A stretch of DNA of 61,143 nt from Mycolicibacterium sp. (GTDB lineage: Bacteria > Actinomycetota > Actinomycetes > Mycobacteriales > Mycobacteriaceae). Below, in pieces: positions 47,857 to 57,161 of this stretch (position 1 is the stretch's first letter; every line of letters starts with the position of its first letter). Both the position numbers and the translations under genes were made by a program. The DNA lies in NCBI RefSeq assembly GCF_016462545.1, contig NZ_JAEMTA010000005.1:1-61143 (forward strand), in the 5' to 3' direction. The notes beneath the pieces are model-generated. The model was not told the DNA's origin and searched no databases. It worked only from the letters and a program-made list of their open reading frames with translations.

Positions 47857-49005
47857 ATGCGTGACATGGTCGAAATCGGCATGGGCAGAACTGCCCGCCG
47901 CACCTACGAACTTCGTGACATCAACATCGTGCCGTCGCGACGGACGCGTTCGTCGCAGGACGTGTCGACGGCGTGGCAACTCGACGCCTACCGCTTCGAG
48001 GTGCCGGTCGTCGCGCACCCCACCGATGCCCTGGTGTCGGTGGAGTTCGCCATCGAGCTGGGCCGACTCGGCGGGCTCGGGGTGCTCAACGGCGAGGGTC
48101 TGATCGGCAGGCACGCCGACGTCGAGTCGAAGATCGCCCAGGTCGTAGAGGCAGCGGCCAAGGAGTCGAATCCGTCGGCGGCGATCCGGCTGCTGCAGCA
48201 GTTTCACTCGGCGCCGTTGGATCCAGACCTGTTGGGCAGTGCGGTCGCTCGCATCCGTGACGCGGGTGTCACCACCGCCGTGCGGGTCAGTCCCCAGAAC
48301 GCGCAGGCGCTCACTCCCGCGCTCGTCGCGGCCGGAATCGACCTCCTGGTCATCCAGGGCACCATCATCTCCGCGGAGCGCGTCGCCCAGGACCGGGACG
48401 GCTCCGGCGAACCGCTGAACCTCAAGACCTTCATCTCGGAACTGGACGTGCCGGTCGTGGCGGGCGGCGTGCTCGACCACCGCACCGCGCTGCATTTGAT
48501 GCGGACCGGCGCGGCGGGCGTGATCGTCGGCTACGGCTCCACCGCGGGCGTCACCACCAGCGACGAGGTGCTGGGAATCAGCGTCCCGATGGCCACCGCG
48601 ATCGCCGACGCCGCGGCGGCCCGCCGCGAGTACCTCGACGAGACGGGCGGCCGCTACGTCCACGTGCTTGCCGACGGTGACATCCACACCTCCGGCGAAC
48701 TCGCCAAGGCCATCGCCTGCGGTGCCGACGCCGTGGTGCTGGGAACGCCGCTGGCCTCGGCGGCCGAGGCGCTCGGCGACGGCTGGTTCTGGCCGTCGGC
48801 CGCGGCACACCCGTCGCTGCCTCGCGGTGCGCTGCTGCAGATCGCGCGTGGCGAACGCCCGTCTCTCGAGCAGGTTCTCGGCGGTCCGTCCGATGACCCC
48901 TTCGGCTCGCTGAACCTCGTCGGTGGGTTGCGCCGGTCGATGGCCAAGGCGGGGTATTGCGATCTGAAGGAGTTCCAGAAGGTCGGCCTGACGGTCGGCG
49001 CCTAA
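47857..49005 (+). CDS. guaB3: GuaB3, IMP dehydrogenase-related protein without CBS domains
   Basis: A 382-residue TIM-barrel protein of the GuaB3 family. MVEIGMGRTARRTYELRDINIVPSRRTRSSQDV is the family opening. CBS domains are absent. Where IMPDH has GPGSICTTR this protein has GYGSTAGVTT, so the catalytic cysteine of GuaB2 is not at the same place. It is co-transcribed with guaB2. The mycobacterial paralogue's activity is unsettled; IMPDH-related function has been proposed for GuaB3 of other bacteria. Confidence 0.93.
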   Translation: MRDMVEIGMGRTARRTYELRDINIVPSRRTRSSQDVSTAWQLDAYRFEVPVVAHPTDALVSVEFAIELGRLGGLGVLNGEGLIGRHADVESKIAQVVEAAAKESNPSAAIRLLQQFHSAPLDPDLLGSAVARIRDAGVTTAVRVSPQNAQALTPALVAAGIDLLVIQGTIISAERVAQDRDGSGEPLNLKTFISELDVPVVAGGVLDHRTALHLMRTGAAGVIVGYGSTAGVTTSDEVLGISVPMATAIADAAAARREYLDETGGRYVHVLADGDIHTSGELAKAIACGADAVVLGTPLASAAEALGDGWFWPSAAAHPSLPRGALLQIARGERPSLEQVLGGPSDDPFGSLNLVGGLRRSMAKAGYCDLKEFQKVGLTVGA

Positions 49006-49114
49006 CGCTTTTGCGTCTGCTCGCCGTGAGGAACGGTGCTGGTCAATGCGCCGCGCTTTACAAGTTAGGGTCGCCTGTCTAGCTCGTTACCCGTCGGTAA
49101 GTTCATAATGAGGA

Positions 49115-50863
49115 ATGCCTGACTTCTCTGATACTGATTTCGATGTCCTGGTCATCGGCTCGGGTTTCGGCGGCAGTGTCAGCGCACTGCGGCTGACCGA
49201 AAAGGGCTATCGCGTGGGTGTGCTCGAGGCGGGCCGGCGCTTCGAGGACGAGGACATGGCGAAGACGTCGTGGGACCTGCGCAAATTCCTCTGGATGCCG
49301 AAGCTCGGCATGTACGGGATTCAGCGCATCCACCTGCTGCGCAACTGCATGATCCTGGCAGGCGCCGGCGTCGGGGGTGGTTCGCTGAACTACGCGAACA
49401 CGCTGTACGTACCGCCGGAGCCCTTCTTCGCCGACAAGCAGTGGGCGCACATCACGGACTGGCGTGCCGAGTTGATGCCGCACTACGACCAGGCGACCCG
49501 CATGCTCGGTGTCGTCACGAACCCGACGTTCACCGACGCCGACCGCATTCTCAAGGAGGTGGCCGACGACATGGGCGTCGGCGACACCTTCGTGCCGACG
49601 CCGGTCGGGGTGTTCTTTGGCGAGGACGGCCAGAAGACGCCGGGCAAGACGGTGCCCGATCCGTACTTCGGCGGTGCAGGCCCGGCCCGTACCGGCTGCA
49701 TCGAATGCGGGTCTTGCATGACCGGCTGCCGGTACGGCGCGAAGAACACGTTGCTCAAGAACTACCTGGGGTTGGCGGAATCGGCTGGCGCAGAAGTCAT
49801 TCCGATGACCACGGTGACCAGTTTCGCGCCTCGGCCCGATGGCTCCTGGGACGTGCACACGGCGCGGACCGGGCGGTGGGTGCGCAAGAAGAAGCGGACC
49901 TACACCGCCTCGACGGTCATCCTCGCGGCTGGCACCTGGGGCACCCAGCAGTTGCTGCACAAGATGCGCGACACGGGCCGGCTGCCGGAGCTCTCCGACA
50001 AGCTCGGCGTCCTCACCCGCACCAACTCCGAATCCATCGTCGGCGCGGGGCGGCTGCGGGTGCGCGACGATCTCGACCTCACCCACGGCGTGGCGATCAC
50101 CTCGTCGATCCATCCGACCGCCGACACCCACATCGAGCCGTGCCGCTATGGCAAGGGCTCCAACGCGATGGGGCTGCTGCAGACCCTGATGACCGACGGC
50201 GTCCTTCCCGACGGCACCGGCGTGCCGCGGTGGAAGCAGCTGGTCCAGTCCGCCCGGTCAGATCCGAAGGGCACGCTGCGGTTGCTCTACCCGAAGCGCT
50301 GGAGCGAGCGCACGATGATCGCGCTGGTGATGCAGCACCTGGACAACTCGATCACCACCTACACCAAGCGCAGCAAGCTGGGCTTTCGTCGGATGGTCAG
50401 CAAGCAGGGCCACGGCCAACCCAACCCGACGTGGATCCCCGCGGGCAACGAGGTCACGCGGCGCATCGCCAAGAAGATCGACGGCGTCGCGGGCGGCACC
50501 TGGGGCGAGCTGTTCAACATCCCGCTGACCGCGCACTTCCTTGGCGGCGCCGCGATCGGCGACAGCCGCGAGCACGGCGTCATCGACCCCTATCACCGCG
50601 TCCACGGTTACCCCACGCTGTCGGTGGTCGACGGCGCAGCGATCTCGGCCAACATGGGCGTCAACCCGTCACTGTCCATCACCGCGCAGGCCGAACGGGC
50701 GGCATCGCTGTGGCCCAACAAGGGCGAGGTCGACCAGCGGCCCGCTCAAGGGCAGCCGTACCAGCGGTTGGCGCCGATCCCGCCTCAGCATCCGGTGGTT
50801 CCAGCCGATGCACCTGCAGCGTTGCGACGGCTTCCGATCGAACCGGTCCGCTCGATCGGCTGA
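49115..50863 (+). CDS. choD: GMC-type cholesterol oxidase-like flavoprotein
   Basis: A 582-residue FAD-dependent GMC oxidoreductase, orthologous in position to choD (Rv3409c). FAD motif VLVIGSGFGGSVSALRL (15-20 GSGFGG) and the C-terminal GDSREHGVIDPYHRVHGYPTLSVVDGAAISANMGVNPSLSI are typical. It contains a C-x2-C-x2-C-x3-C cluster at C195, C198, C201 and C205. Mycobacterial ChoD is implicated in virulence but is a poor cholesterol oxidase in some reports, so the substrate may be another sterol. AGGA lies immediately before ATG 49115. Confidence 0.92.
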   Translation: MPDFSDTDFDVLVIGSGFGGSVSALRLTEKGYRVGVLEAGRRFEDEDMAKTSWDLRKFLWMPKLGMYGIQRIHLLRNCMILAGAGVGGGSLNYANTLYVPPEPFFADKQWAHITDWRAELMPHYDQATRMLGVVTNPTFTDADRILKEVADDMGVGDTFVPTPVGVFFGEDGQKTPGKTVPDPYFGGAGPARTGCIECGSCMTGCRYGAKNTLLKNYLGLAESAGAEVIPMTTVTSFAPRPDGSWDVHTARTGRWVRKKKRTYTASTVILAAGTWGTQQLLHKMRDTGRLPELSDKLGVLTRTNSESIVGAGRLRVRDDLDLTHGVAITSSIHPTADTHIEPCRYGKGSNAMGLLQTLMTDGVLPDGTGVPRWKQLVQSARSDPKGTLRLLYPKRWSERTMIALVMQHLDNSITTYTKRSKLGFRRMVSKQGHGQPNPTWIPAGNEVTRRIAKKIDGVAGGTWGELFNIPLTAHFLGGAAIGDSREHGVIDPYHRVHGYPTLSVVDGAAISANMGVNPSLSITAQAERAASLWPNKGEVDQRPAQGQPYQRLAPIPPQHPVVPADAPAALRRLPIEPVRSIG

Positions 50864-50926
50864 TCGACACCGATTGGTAACCCAGACCGCCGATGCCGGG
50901 GTGGCACCCGCTGAGAGAATGGTGCG

Positions 50927-51610
50927 GTGACCTTCCCGCAGCGGCGCCGCGCGCGGCTGCTGATCAAGCGGGCGCAGCCATTCGCCGATGAGCCGTTGAC
51001 GGCCGTCGCGAACTTCACCTGGGTGGGTGCCGGCATGGGCTCACAGCCGGGCGGACCCGGGCGCGAGGATCTGGCGGGTGGCCTGCCGAGGTGGACGTTG
51101 ATCGGTGCCGGCGCCACGCGACTCTTCGTCGTCGAGGCCGATCGCGGCGATCCCGACCGCGGGGAACGGCTCGTGGGTGCCTGGCCGCTGCGACGAATGC
51201 AGCTGGACGAAGAGACCCTCGGCCGCCGGGTGGGCACGGTGGAACTCGGTGTCTACCAGGCAGTTCGCTTCACCTTTCCCGATCGAGATCCCGCCACGCT
51301 GCAGCCGTATGGCCGTGAGGTGGAGGACCTTCTCGGGGCGCACCGTGCGGCACAACCCGACGCCCGCCGCCCCGATGGACTGGTGCAGGTGTCGCTGATG
51401 ACCACGGGGGCGCGGGGTCCGCTGGACGACGACGCCTACTTCGTACTGACCTACGCCGACGGCCGCACGACGTCGGTTCCGATCGCGCAGGGCCAGGATC
51501 TTCTGAGCGATCTGCAGAACATGCCCGGATTCGACAATGAAACGTTCATCCGGGCGATGGCCGTTACCGAGGAGGGCGTCTCAGTGCTCTGGCGGGCAAA
51601 CGCGATCTGA
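50927..51610 (+). CDS. Uncharacterised protein after choD
   Basis: A 227-residue soluble protein, not recognised. The Arg-rich N-terminus (RRRARLLIKRAQPF) is followed by a beta-rich region (FTWVGAGMGSQPGGPG, RLFVVEADRG, VQVSLMTTGARGPLDDDAYFVLTYADGRTTSVPI). No signal peptide, membrane segment or Cys motif. GTG start, 63 bp after choD on the same strand; ribosome site weak. Codon pattern looks genuine (high GC at third positions throughout). Confidence 0.7.
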   Translation: MTFPQRRRARLLIKRAQPFADEPLTAVANFTWVGAGMGSQPGGPGREDLAGGLPRWTLIGAGATRLFVVEADRGDPDRGERLVGAWPLRRMQLDEETLGRRVGTVELGVYQAVRFTFPDRDPATLQPYGREVEDLLGAHRAAQPDARRPDGLVQVSLMTTGARGPLDDDAYFVLTYADGRTTSVPIAQGQDLLSDLQNMPGFDNETFIRAMAVTEEGVSVLWRANAI

Positions 51611-51686
51611 CTACCGACCTGTCATTATTCTGTGAATAGACTGGGCAAACACAGTTTGTCGGATGGAGTCTGGCTACCGTGACTCC

Positions 51687-52151
51687 ATGTCAATCCCCCC
51701 GGTTGTCGATGAACATCCGCACTCGAGTCCAGCCTTGCTCAAACACGTCGAGGAGCGGGCAAGCAGCGTGCAGAATCGCGCTGCCGACAAGATCACCACG
51801 TTCGCTGGATCAATGGCGTTCGTCTACCTGCACGTCGTCTGGTTCGCGGTGTGGATCGTGCTCGGGACGGCGCTGGGTTTCGACTCCTATCCGTTCGGCT
51901 TGTTGACGATGATCGTGTCGCTGGAGGCGATCTTCCTGTCGACGTTCGTGATGATCAGCCAGAACCGGGCGGACGCGAAGCGTCAGGTCATCGCCGATCA
52001 CCAGTGGCAGCTCGTGCAAGAGGAGGACAAACAGAACTGCCAACTGCTCGAGTTATCTCAGCAGATCCTCGAGCTGACGACCGCCGTGCACCAGTACATG
52101 AGTGCCAACCCCAACGCGGCCGTGTCGTCGGCGCCTGCTGCACGGGGGTAG
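51687..52151 (+). CDS. DUF1003 family membrane protein
   Basis: A 154-residue protein with the DUF1003 pattern: ASSVQNRAADKITTFAGSMAFVYLHVVWFAVWIVLGTALGF with two membrane helices (about residues 42-62 and 75-95), then QNRADAKRQVIADHQWQL and a helical cytosolic tail. Function unknown; often near stress or envelope genes. An alternative start at 51663 adds eight residues. TACCGT at 51674-51679 is 7 nt upstream of ATG 51687. Confidence 0.85.
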   Translation: MSIPPVVDEHPHSSPALLKHVEERASSVQNRAADKITTFAGSMAFVYLHVVWFAVWIVLGTALGFDSYPFGLLTMIVSLEAIFLSTFVMISQNRADAKRQVIADHQWQLVQEEDKQNCQLLELSQQILELTTAVHQYMSANPNAAVSSAPAARG

Positions 52152-52166
52152 GCCGCACGTCGCCAC

Positions 52167-52172
52167 TAGACT
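52167..52172 (+). promoter_or_regulatory. -10 element of guaA, probable leaderless transcript
   Basis: TAGACT fits TANNNT and is followed by 6 nt and GTG 52179, placing the transcription start at the first codon. No ribosome site is visible. Confidence 0.55.
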
Positions 52173-52178
52173 GGGCCA

Positions 52179-53753
52179 GTGAATACGGCATCACCTCGTC
52201 CCGTGTTGGTGGTCGACTTCGGCGCGCAGTACGCGCAGCTGATCGCGCGGCGCGTCCGTGAGGCGCGCGTCTACTCGGAGGTCGTCCCGCATACCGCAAC
52301 GGTCGACGAGATCAAGGCGAAGGATCCGGCGGCGATCGTGCTGTCCGGCGGCCCGGCCAGCGTGTACGCCGACGGTGCGCCGCAACTCGATCCGGCCCTC
52401 TTCGACCTCGACGTACCCGTGTTCGGCATCTGCTATGGATTCCAGGCGATGGCGCAGGCGCTCGGTGGAACCGTCGCGCACACCGGTACCAGCGAGTACG
52501 GCAGAACGGATCTGAAAGTCGCTGGGGGAGAGCTACATTCAGATCTGCCGGCGAATCAGCCGGTGTGGATGAGCCACGGCGACGCGGTGACGGTGGCACC
52601 AGAGGGCTTCTCCGTGGTGGCGACCAGCGCGGGCGCTCCGGTGGCGGCATTCGAGAACCGGGAGCGCAGACTTGCCGGCGTGCAATACCACCCCGAGGTG
52701 ATGCATTCGCCGCACGGCCAGCAGGTCCTGAGCCGGTTCCTACACGAGTTCGCCGGAATTGGCGCCACCTGGACGGCCGCCAACATCGCCGACGCGCTGA
52801 TCGACCAGGTCCGTCAGCAGATTGGCGACGGCCGGGCCATTTGCGGCCTGTCGGGCGGCGTGGACTCGGCCGTCGCCGCTGCCCTCGTCCAACGCGCCAT
52901 CGGTGACCGGTTGACATGCGTGTTCGTCGACCACGGGTTGCTGCGGGCGGGAGAGCGCGGCCAGGTGCAGCGCGACTTCGTCGCCGCCACCGGCGCCAAG
53001 CTCGTCACCGTCGACGCCGAGGCGCGGTTCCTGGAGGCGCTCTCGGGTGTCACCAATCCCGAAGGCAAGCGCAAGATCATCGGACGCGAGTTCATCCGTG
53101 CGTTCGAGGGCGCGGTGCGCGAGGTGGTGGGAGAAGAAGGGGGAGCCGACGGCGGGTCCGAGGTCGACTTCCTGGTGCAGGGCACGCTCTACCCCGACGT
53201 CGTCGAGTCGGGCGGCGGCACGGGGGCGGCGAACATCAAGAGCCACCACAACGTGGGCGGCCTGCCCGACGACCTGAAGTTCACGCTCGTCGAGCCGCTG
53301 CGCCTGCTGTTCAAGGACGAGGTCCGCGCCGTCGGCCGTGAACTGGGGTTGCCGGAGGACATCGTTGGGCGCCAACCCTTCCCGGGTCCGGGGCTCGGCA
53401 TCCGCATCGTCGGCGAGGTCACGGCCAGCCGACTGGACACGCTGCGTCGCGCCGATTCCATCGCGCGCGAGGAGCTCACGAGCGCCGGCCTGGACAACCA
53501 GATCTGGCAGTGTCCCGTGGTCTTGCTCGCCGACGTGCGATCGGTCGGGGTGCAGGGCGATGGCCGCACCTACGGTCACCCGATCGTGCTGCGACCGGTC
53601 TCCAGCGAGGATGCGATGACCGCGGACTGGACCCGCGTGCCCTACGAGGTGCTCGAGCGAATCTCGACCAGGATCACCAACGAAGTGCCCGAGGTGAACC
53701 GGGTGGTGCTGGACGTGACGAGCAAGCCGCCGGGCACCATCGAGTGGGAGTGA
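52179..53753 (+). CDS. guaA: GMP synthase (glutamine-hydrolysing)
   Basis: Converts XMP to GMP. 524 residues. Class I glutamine amidotransferase domain with Cys85 in [10 protein letters not shown] and GVQYHPEV for the His/Glu pair. ATP-pyrophosphatase domain with P-loop SGGVDS (225-230). C-terminal dimerisation domain ends in [12 protein letters not shown], a standard terminus. Leaderless GTG start inferred. Works with guaB2 (6 kb upstream) in the same pathway. Confidence 0.97.
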   Translation: MNTASPRPVLVVDFGAQYAQLIARRVREARVYSEVVPHTATVDEIKAKDPAAIVLSGGPASVYADGAPQLDPALFDLDVPVFGICYGFQAMAQALGGTVAHTGTSEYGRTDLKVAGGELHSDLPANQPVWMSHGDAVTVAPEGFSVVATSAGAPVAAFENRERRLAGVQYHPEVMHSPHGQQVLSRFLHEFAGIGATWTAANIADALIDQVRQQIGDGRAICGLSGGVDSAVAAALVQRAIGDRLTCVFVDHGLLRAGERGQVQRDFVAATGAKLVTVDAEARFLEALSGVTNPEGKRKIIGREFIRAFEGAVREVVGEEGGADGGSEVDFLVQGTLYPDVVESGGGTGAANIKSHHNVGGLPDDLKFTLVEPLRLLFKDEVRAVGRELGLPEDIVGRQPFPGPGLGIRIVGEVTASRLDTLRRADSIAREELTSAGLDNQIWQCPVVLLADVRSVGVQGDGRTYGHPIVLRPVSSEDAMTADWTRVPYEVLERISTRITNEVPEVNRVVLDVTSKPPGTIEWE

Positions 53754-53769
53754 ACGCCCGGCTCGCGGA

Positions 53770-54684
53770 CTAGGTCTCGGTCTCGGTCTCGGCAGCCTTG
53801 TCGATGAACTCGCCGAGGATCTGACTGACCGAGGATTCGATCGTCGACTCGATCGAGAACGCCAGCGTGGCCGACACCGCGGCGACGGCCTGCGTCCGGA
53901 ACCGCACCAACATGGTGATCAACTCGGCGACCTCGGTGTCCGGTGGCAGCGCGGCACCGGGCTGGATGCGGGTGAGGACGTGCTCGACGCCTGCGCGCAC
54001 CAGGATTCCGCTGATCTCGTCGATGAGCGGGGCGGTCTGCTCGTGGATGTCGATCAGCTTGTCGGTGCTGACGCCGTACTGCCGAATTTCGTTGAAGGCC
54101 TCGATCAGCTTGGGCCGCACGATCGTTGCCTCGTCCTCGTCGAGGGTGATGACGCCGAGGCCGACCAAGCGGTCGAAACCCGCGTCGTCATCGACAAGGC
54201 GCTTGGCGTCGGCGACCGACATCCGGTCGGGCTTCTCGGTGGCCCAGCTGCCCGCGATCGCCGACTCCAGGCCGAGCATGTCGCCGAGATTCTTGCCCTG
54301 CTCCCACGCGCTGAGCATTTCGTGCACGTGGGCGATGTTGTAGCCGCGGTCGAGCATCGAGGTGATCAGGCGCAGCCGAGTCAGGTGTGTGTCGTTGTAG
54401 AGGGCGATGCGGCCGACCCGCAGCGGCGGATGCAGCAGGCCGCGGTCCCGATAGACGCGCAGATTACGCGTCGTCGTGCCGGCCAGCCGCACGAGCTCCT
54501 CGATCCGGTACTCGCCGGACGCCTCGACGCCGTGCGGTTGCACGGCCGCGTCGAACAACTGCGAGACCGCGTTCTCGATGACGTCGCGAGAACCCCGCCG
54601 GATCTGCCTGGGCGCTCGACGGAGCCCGTTGAGGATCGTCGAGATGGCGCCCGCCTGTTGCCGCGGCTGCTTGGCCGGCGGCAT
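53770..54684 (-). CDS. MerR-family transcriptional regulator
   Basis: A 304-residue regulator. A 58-residue N-terminal extension precedes the MerR winged HTH (YRIEELVRLAGTTTRNLRVYRDRGLL, then ALYNDTHLTRLRLITSMLDRGYNIAHVHEML, about 59-125). The C-terminal 170 residues form an acidic helical domain without obvious metal or redox cysteines, so an organic effector is likely. The gene starts 1 bp after the monooxygenase stop and is the last gene of the five-gene operon. It is convergent with guaA (16 bp apart). Confidence 0.88.
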   Translation of the reverse strand: MPPAKQPRQQAGAISTILNGLRRAPRQIRRGSRDVIENAVSQLFDAAVQPHGVEASGEYRIEELVRLAGTTTRNLRVYRDRGLLHPPLRVGRIALYNDTHLTRLRLITSMLDRGYNIAHVHEMLSAWEQGKNLGDMLGLESAIAGSWATEKPDRMSVADAKRLVDDDAGFDRLVGLGVITLDEDEATIVRPKLIEAFNEIRQYGVSTDKLIDIHEQTAPLIDEISGILVRAGVEHVLTRIQPGAALPPDTEVAELITMLVRFRTQAVAAVSATLAFSIESTIESSVSQILGEFIDKAAETETET

Positions 54685-54685
54685 C

Positions 54686-56230
54686 TCAGGCCGACGACGT
54701 GATGCTCACGGTGGGCGCGTGGCGCTGAGACGACCGCCCGGTCGCTTCGCTCCTGCCCGCCGGTACGGCGTCATAGTCACCGAACCGGAAATCACGCATC
54801 TGTCGAAGATACTGTGTCGCGAACCCCGGGTACATCGAGGCGTTGAACCCGTCGGCAGTCAGGTACCAACTGTTGCACCCGCTCATCCACGTGGTCTTGG
54901 TCAACCGCTGCTGCAACTGCTCGTTGTGGCGCTGCTGAACATCGGCGCGGACGTCGAGGTATCGCAGGTCTTCTCGAAGAATCGTGGTGATACCCGAGAC
55001 GGCGTAGTCGATCTGACCCTCCACGAATACCAACAGCGAGTTGTGCCCAGGGCCCGAGTTCGGTCCCGTCATGAAGAACAGATTGGGATAGCCGCTGGCG
55101 TTGATGCTCTTGTAGGCCTGCGCGCCGCGGGTCCATTCGTCGGCCAGCGACCTGCCCCCGATCCCGGTGACCGAGTACGGCGGGCCGGTGAGGTGCACGT
55201 CGTAACCGGTGGCGAACACGACGCAGTCCAGGTGGTGCTCGACACCGTCGCTGGTGCGGATGCCAACCGGGCTCATGGTCGCGATCGGCCAATCGATCAG
55301 CTTGCAGTTGTCACGCTGCAGCGCCGGGTAGTAGTCGCTGGACACCAGCATCCGCTTGCAGCCGGGCGTGAAGTCCGGTGTCAGCTGCCTGCGCAGCCAC
55401 GGATCCTTGACCTGTCGCTTCAGATGCGCCTTGCCCAACCGGGCGACCAGCGAGCTCAGCGGTGATTTCCACACCAGGGCGGTGGCGCTGGCCTCGTGTC
55501 CCCAGAACAGGGTCTGGCGGGCAAGTCGTTGCGCTGCTGGGACTTTCGCGAAGAGCTTCTGGGTGCGTTCCGGGGTGGCCACGTCGAGCCGTGGGATCAC
55601 CCAGCCCGGCGTGCGCTGAAAGACCTTGACGAACTCCGCCTGCTTGACCAGTTCCGGCACGATCTGGACGGCGCTGGCCCCGGTGCCGATCACCGCGACC
55701 CGCTTGCCGGTGAAGTCGTAATCGTGATCCCAACGGGCGCTGTGGATCTTGTGGCCTTCGTAGGTGTCGATGCCGCGGACGTCCGGCCACTTGTGGTCGG
55801 GAAGCGGTCCGGATGCCAGTACGACCGTGCGAGCACGGTACCGCTTGCGACCGGTGGTGGAGACGTTCCAGATTCCCTCGGACTCGTCGAACTCGAGACC
55901 GTCGACCTCGACCCCGAACTGGATGTGACGTCGTAGGTCGAAGCGGTCCACCATGTCCTCGATGTGCTGGTGGATCTCGCCCGCCGGGGAGTAGGCGCGC
56001 GACCAGGTGGGGTTCGCGACGAAGGAGAACGAGTACAACAGCGACGGAATATCGCATGCCGCACCGGGATACGTGTTGTCGCGCCACGTTCCGCCGACGC
56101 GTTGGTCGCGCTCGACGATGACGATGTCGTCGACCCCGGCCTGGGTCAGCTTGATGGCCGCGCCGATGCCGGTGAACCCGGTGCCGACGATGAGGGTGTC
56201 GTAGACGTGCGTGGACGTGGTCGTGGGCAT
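54686..56230 (-). CDS. Baeyer-Villiger-type flavin monooxygenase
   Basis: A 514-residue FAD/NADPH monooxygenase. The FAD dinucleotide motif GTGFTG is at 16-21. The Baeyer-Villiger fingerprint GGTWRDNTYPGAACD (46-60) is intact. YEGHKIHSARWDHD corresponds to the second signature (FxGxxxHxxxW), followed by the NADPH motif VAVIGTGASAVQI. It resembles M. tuberculosis MymA and EthA-type enzymes. Predicted to insert oxygen next to a ketone, giving an ester the linked esterase could cleave. It starts 1 bp after the diiron gene stop. Confidence 0.9.
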   Translation of the reverse strand: MPTTTSTHVYDTLIVGTGFTGIGAAIKLTQAGVDDIVIVERDQRVGGTWRDNTYPGAACDIPSLLYSFSFVANPTWSRAYSPAGEIHQHIEDMVDRFDLRRHIQFGVEVDGLEFDESEGIWNVSTTGRKRYRARTVVLASGPLPDHKWPDVRGIDTYEGHKIHSARWDHDYDFTGKRVAVIGTGASAVQIVPELVKQAEFVKVFQRTPGWVIPRLDVATPERTQKLFAKVPAAQRLARQTLFWGHEASATALVWKSPLSSLVARLGKAHLKRQVKDPWLRRQLTPDFTPGCKRMLVSSDYYPALQRDNCKLIDWPIATMSPVGIRTSDGVEHHLDCVVFATGYDVHLTGPPYSVTGIGGRSLADEWTRGAQAYKSINASGYPNLFFMTGPNSGPGHNSLLVFVEGQIDYAVSGITTILREDLRYLDVRADVQQRHNEQLQQRLTKTTWMSGCNSWYLTADGFNASMYPGFATQYLRQMRDFRFGDYDAVPAGRSEATGRSSQRHAPTVSITSSA

Positions 56231-56231
56231 G

Positions 56232-57152
56232 TCAGGCCGCCGGCTCGTGGGTGAGTTCCTTGAACCAGCTGGGAATGGGCTTGAGCATCCTCTTCGGGTA
56301 GCGGTCGGATGCCCACACCATTGGGTTGGCGATCCAGTGGTACGGGTTGTCGGGCTTGACGACCATGCGGGAATGTAGCTTGAGCATCTGATACGTCGGT
56401 ACGCGCCAGGTGTATTCGGCGCGCCCGCCGAGTTCCTTGAACCGCATCATGGCCTTGTACAGACGCTCGGGCTCCAAGCCCATGTCCACGATGTTGTTCC
56501 GCATCCGGTTGAGCAGCGGCACGTACATGATCATTCCGATGATCAGTCCCGGGCTGGCAAGGCCGCCGACGAAGTCGACGGCGAGCTTGCGAGCCTTGGC
56601 GTGGCCGATCATGTTCAACACCTCGAAGTCGACGGCGATGTGCCGGGACTCGTCGTTGTTGATCTTCTCGAAGACCTGGTGACACACCGGATCGTCGACC
56701 TCGTCGAGGAGGAATTTCAGCAGCGCTCCGTCCAGGGCCACCTCGAGCATGGGGATGACGGTGCCGAGCACCGACAGCGACATGTCGTCGGAGTATTTGT
56801 CCAGCCATTCGATCGCCAGTCGGATGTTCACGTTCGGTTCCGGCATCTCGCCGCCGTCGAGCATGCCCCAGCGCTTCATCAGGGCCAGTTCGGCATTGGC
56901 GTGCCGTTGCTCCTCGGCGTGGAAGTAGCGGTAGATCTCCGCCAACGTCGGCGTGGGAGCCTTCTTCGCCAGCGCGGCGAACCCGCGGGCTCCGACGTTC
57001 TCGATCCAGCACAGATCTGCCATGAAGGCCTTGAGCTTTGGGCGGAACTCGTCGCTGATGGTCTCCGCTCCCGGCGCGTCCCAGTCGATGTCGGCCAGCG
57101 CCCACTGCCGGTCCTTGATCTTCGCGAGCATCGCATCCATGTCGATTGCCAT
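56232..57152 (-). CDS. Ferritin-like diiron carboxylate protein
   Basis: A 306-residue helical protein. The ligand pattern of a four-helix diiron site is visible: Glu51, E81-x2-H84 (EQRH), Glu137 and E168-x2-H171 (ESRH), with spacings of 30 and 31 residues between each lone Glu and its ExxH. The second half has a hydrophobic segment (SPGLIIGMIMYVPLL) and a tail rich in Trp/Tyr/Arg. It may be a diiron oxygenase or oxidase acting with the BVMO, or a scaffold for it. The start ATG 57152 has a strong TAGGAGGT overlapping the SDR stop. No specific family name is recalled with confidence. Confidence 0.82.
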   Translation of the reverse strand: MAIDMDAMLAKIKDRQWALADIDWDAPGAETISDEFRPKLKAFMADLCWIENVGARGFAALAKKAPTPTLAEIYRYFHAEEQRHANAELALMKRWGMLDGGEMPEPNVNIRLAIEWLDKYSDDMSLSVLGTVIPMLEVALDGALLKFLLDEVDDPVCHQVFEKINNDESRHIAVDFEVLNMIGHAKARKLAVDFVGGLASPGLIIGMIMYVPLLNRMRNNIVDMGLEPERLYKAMMRFKELGGRAEYTWRVPTYQMLKLHSRMVVKPDNPYHWIANPMVWASDRYPKRMLKPIPSWFKELTHEPAA

Positions 57153-57161
57153 GACTACCTC

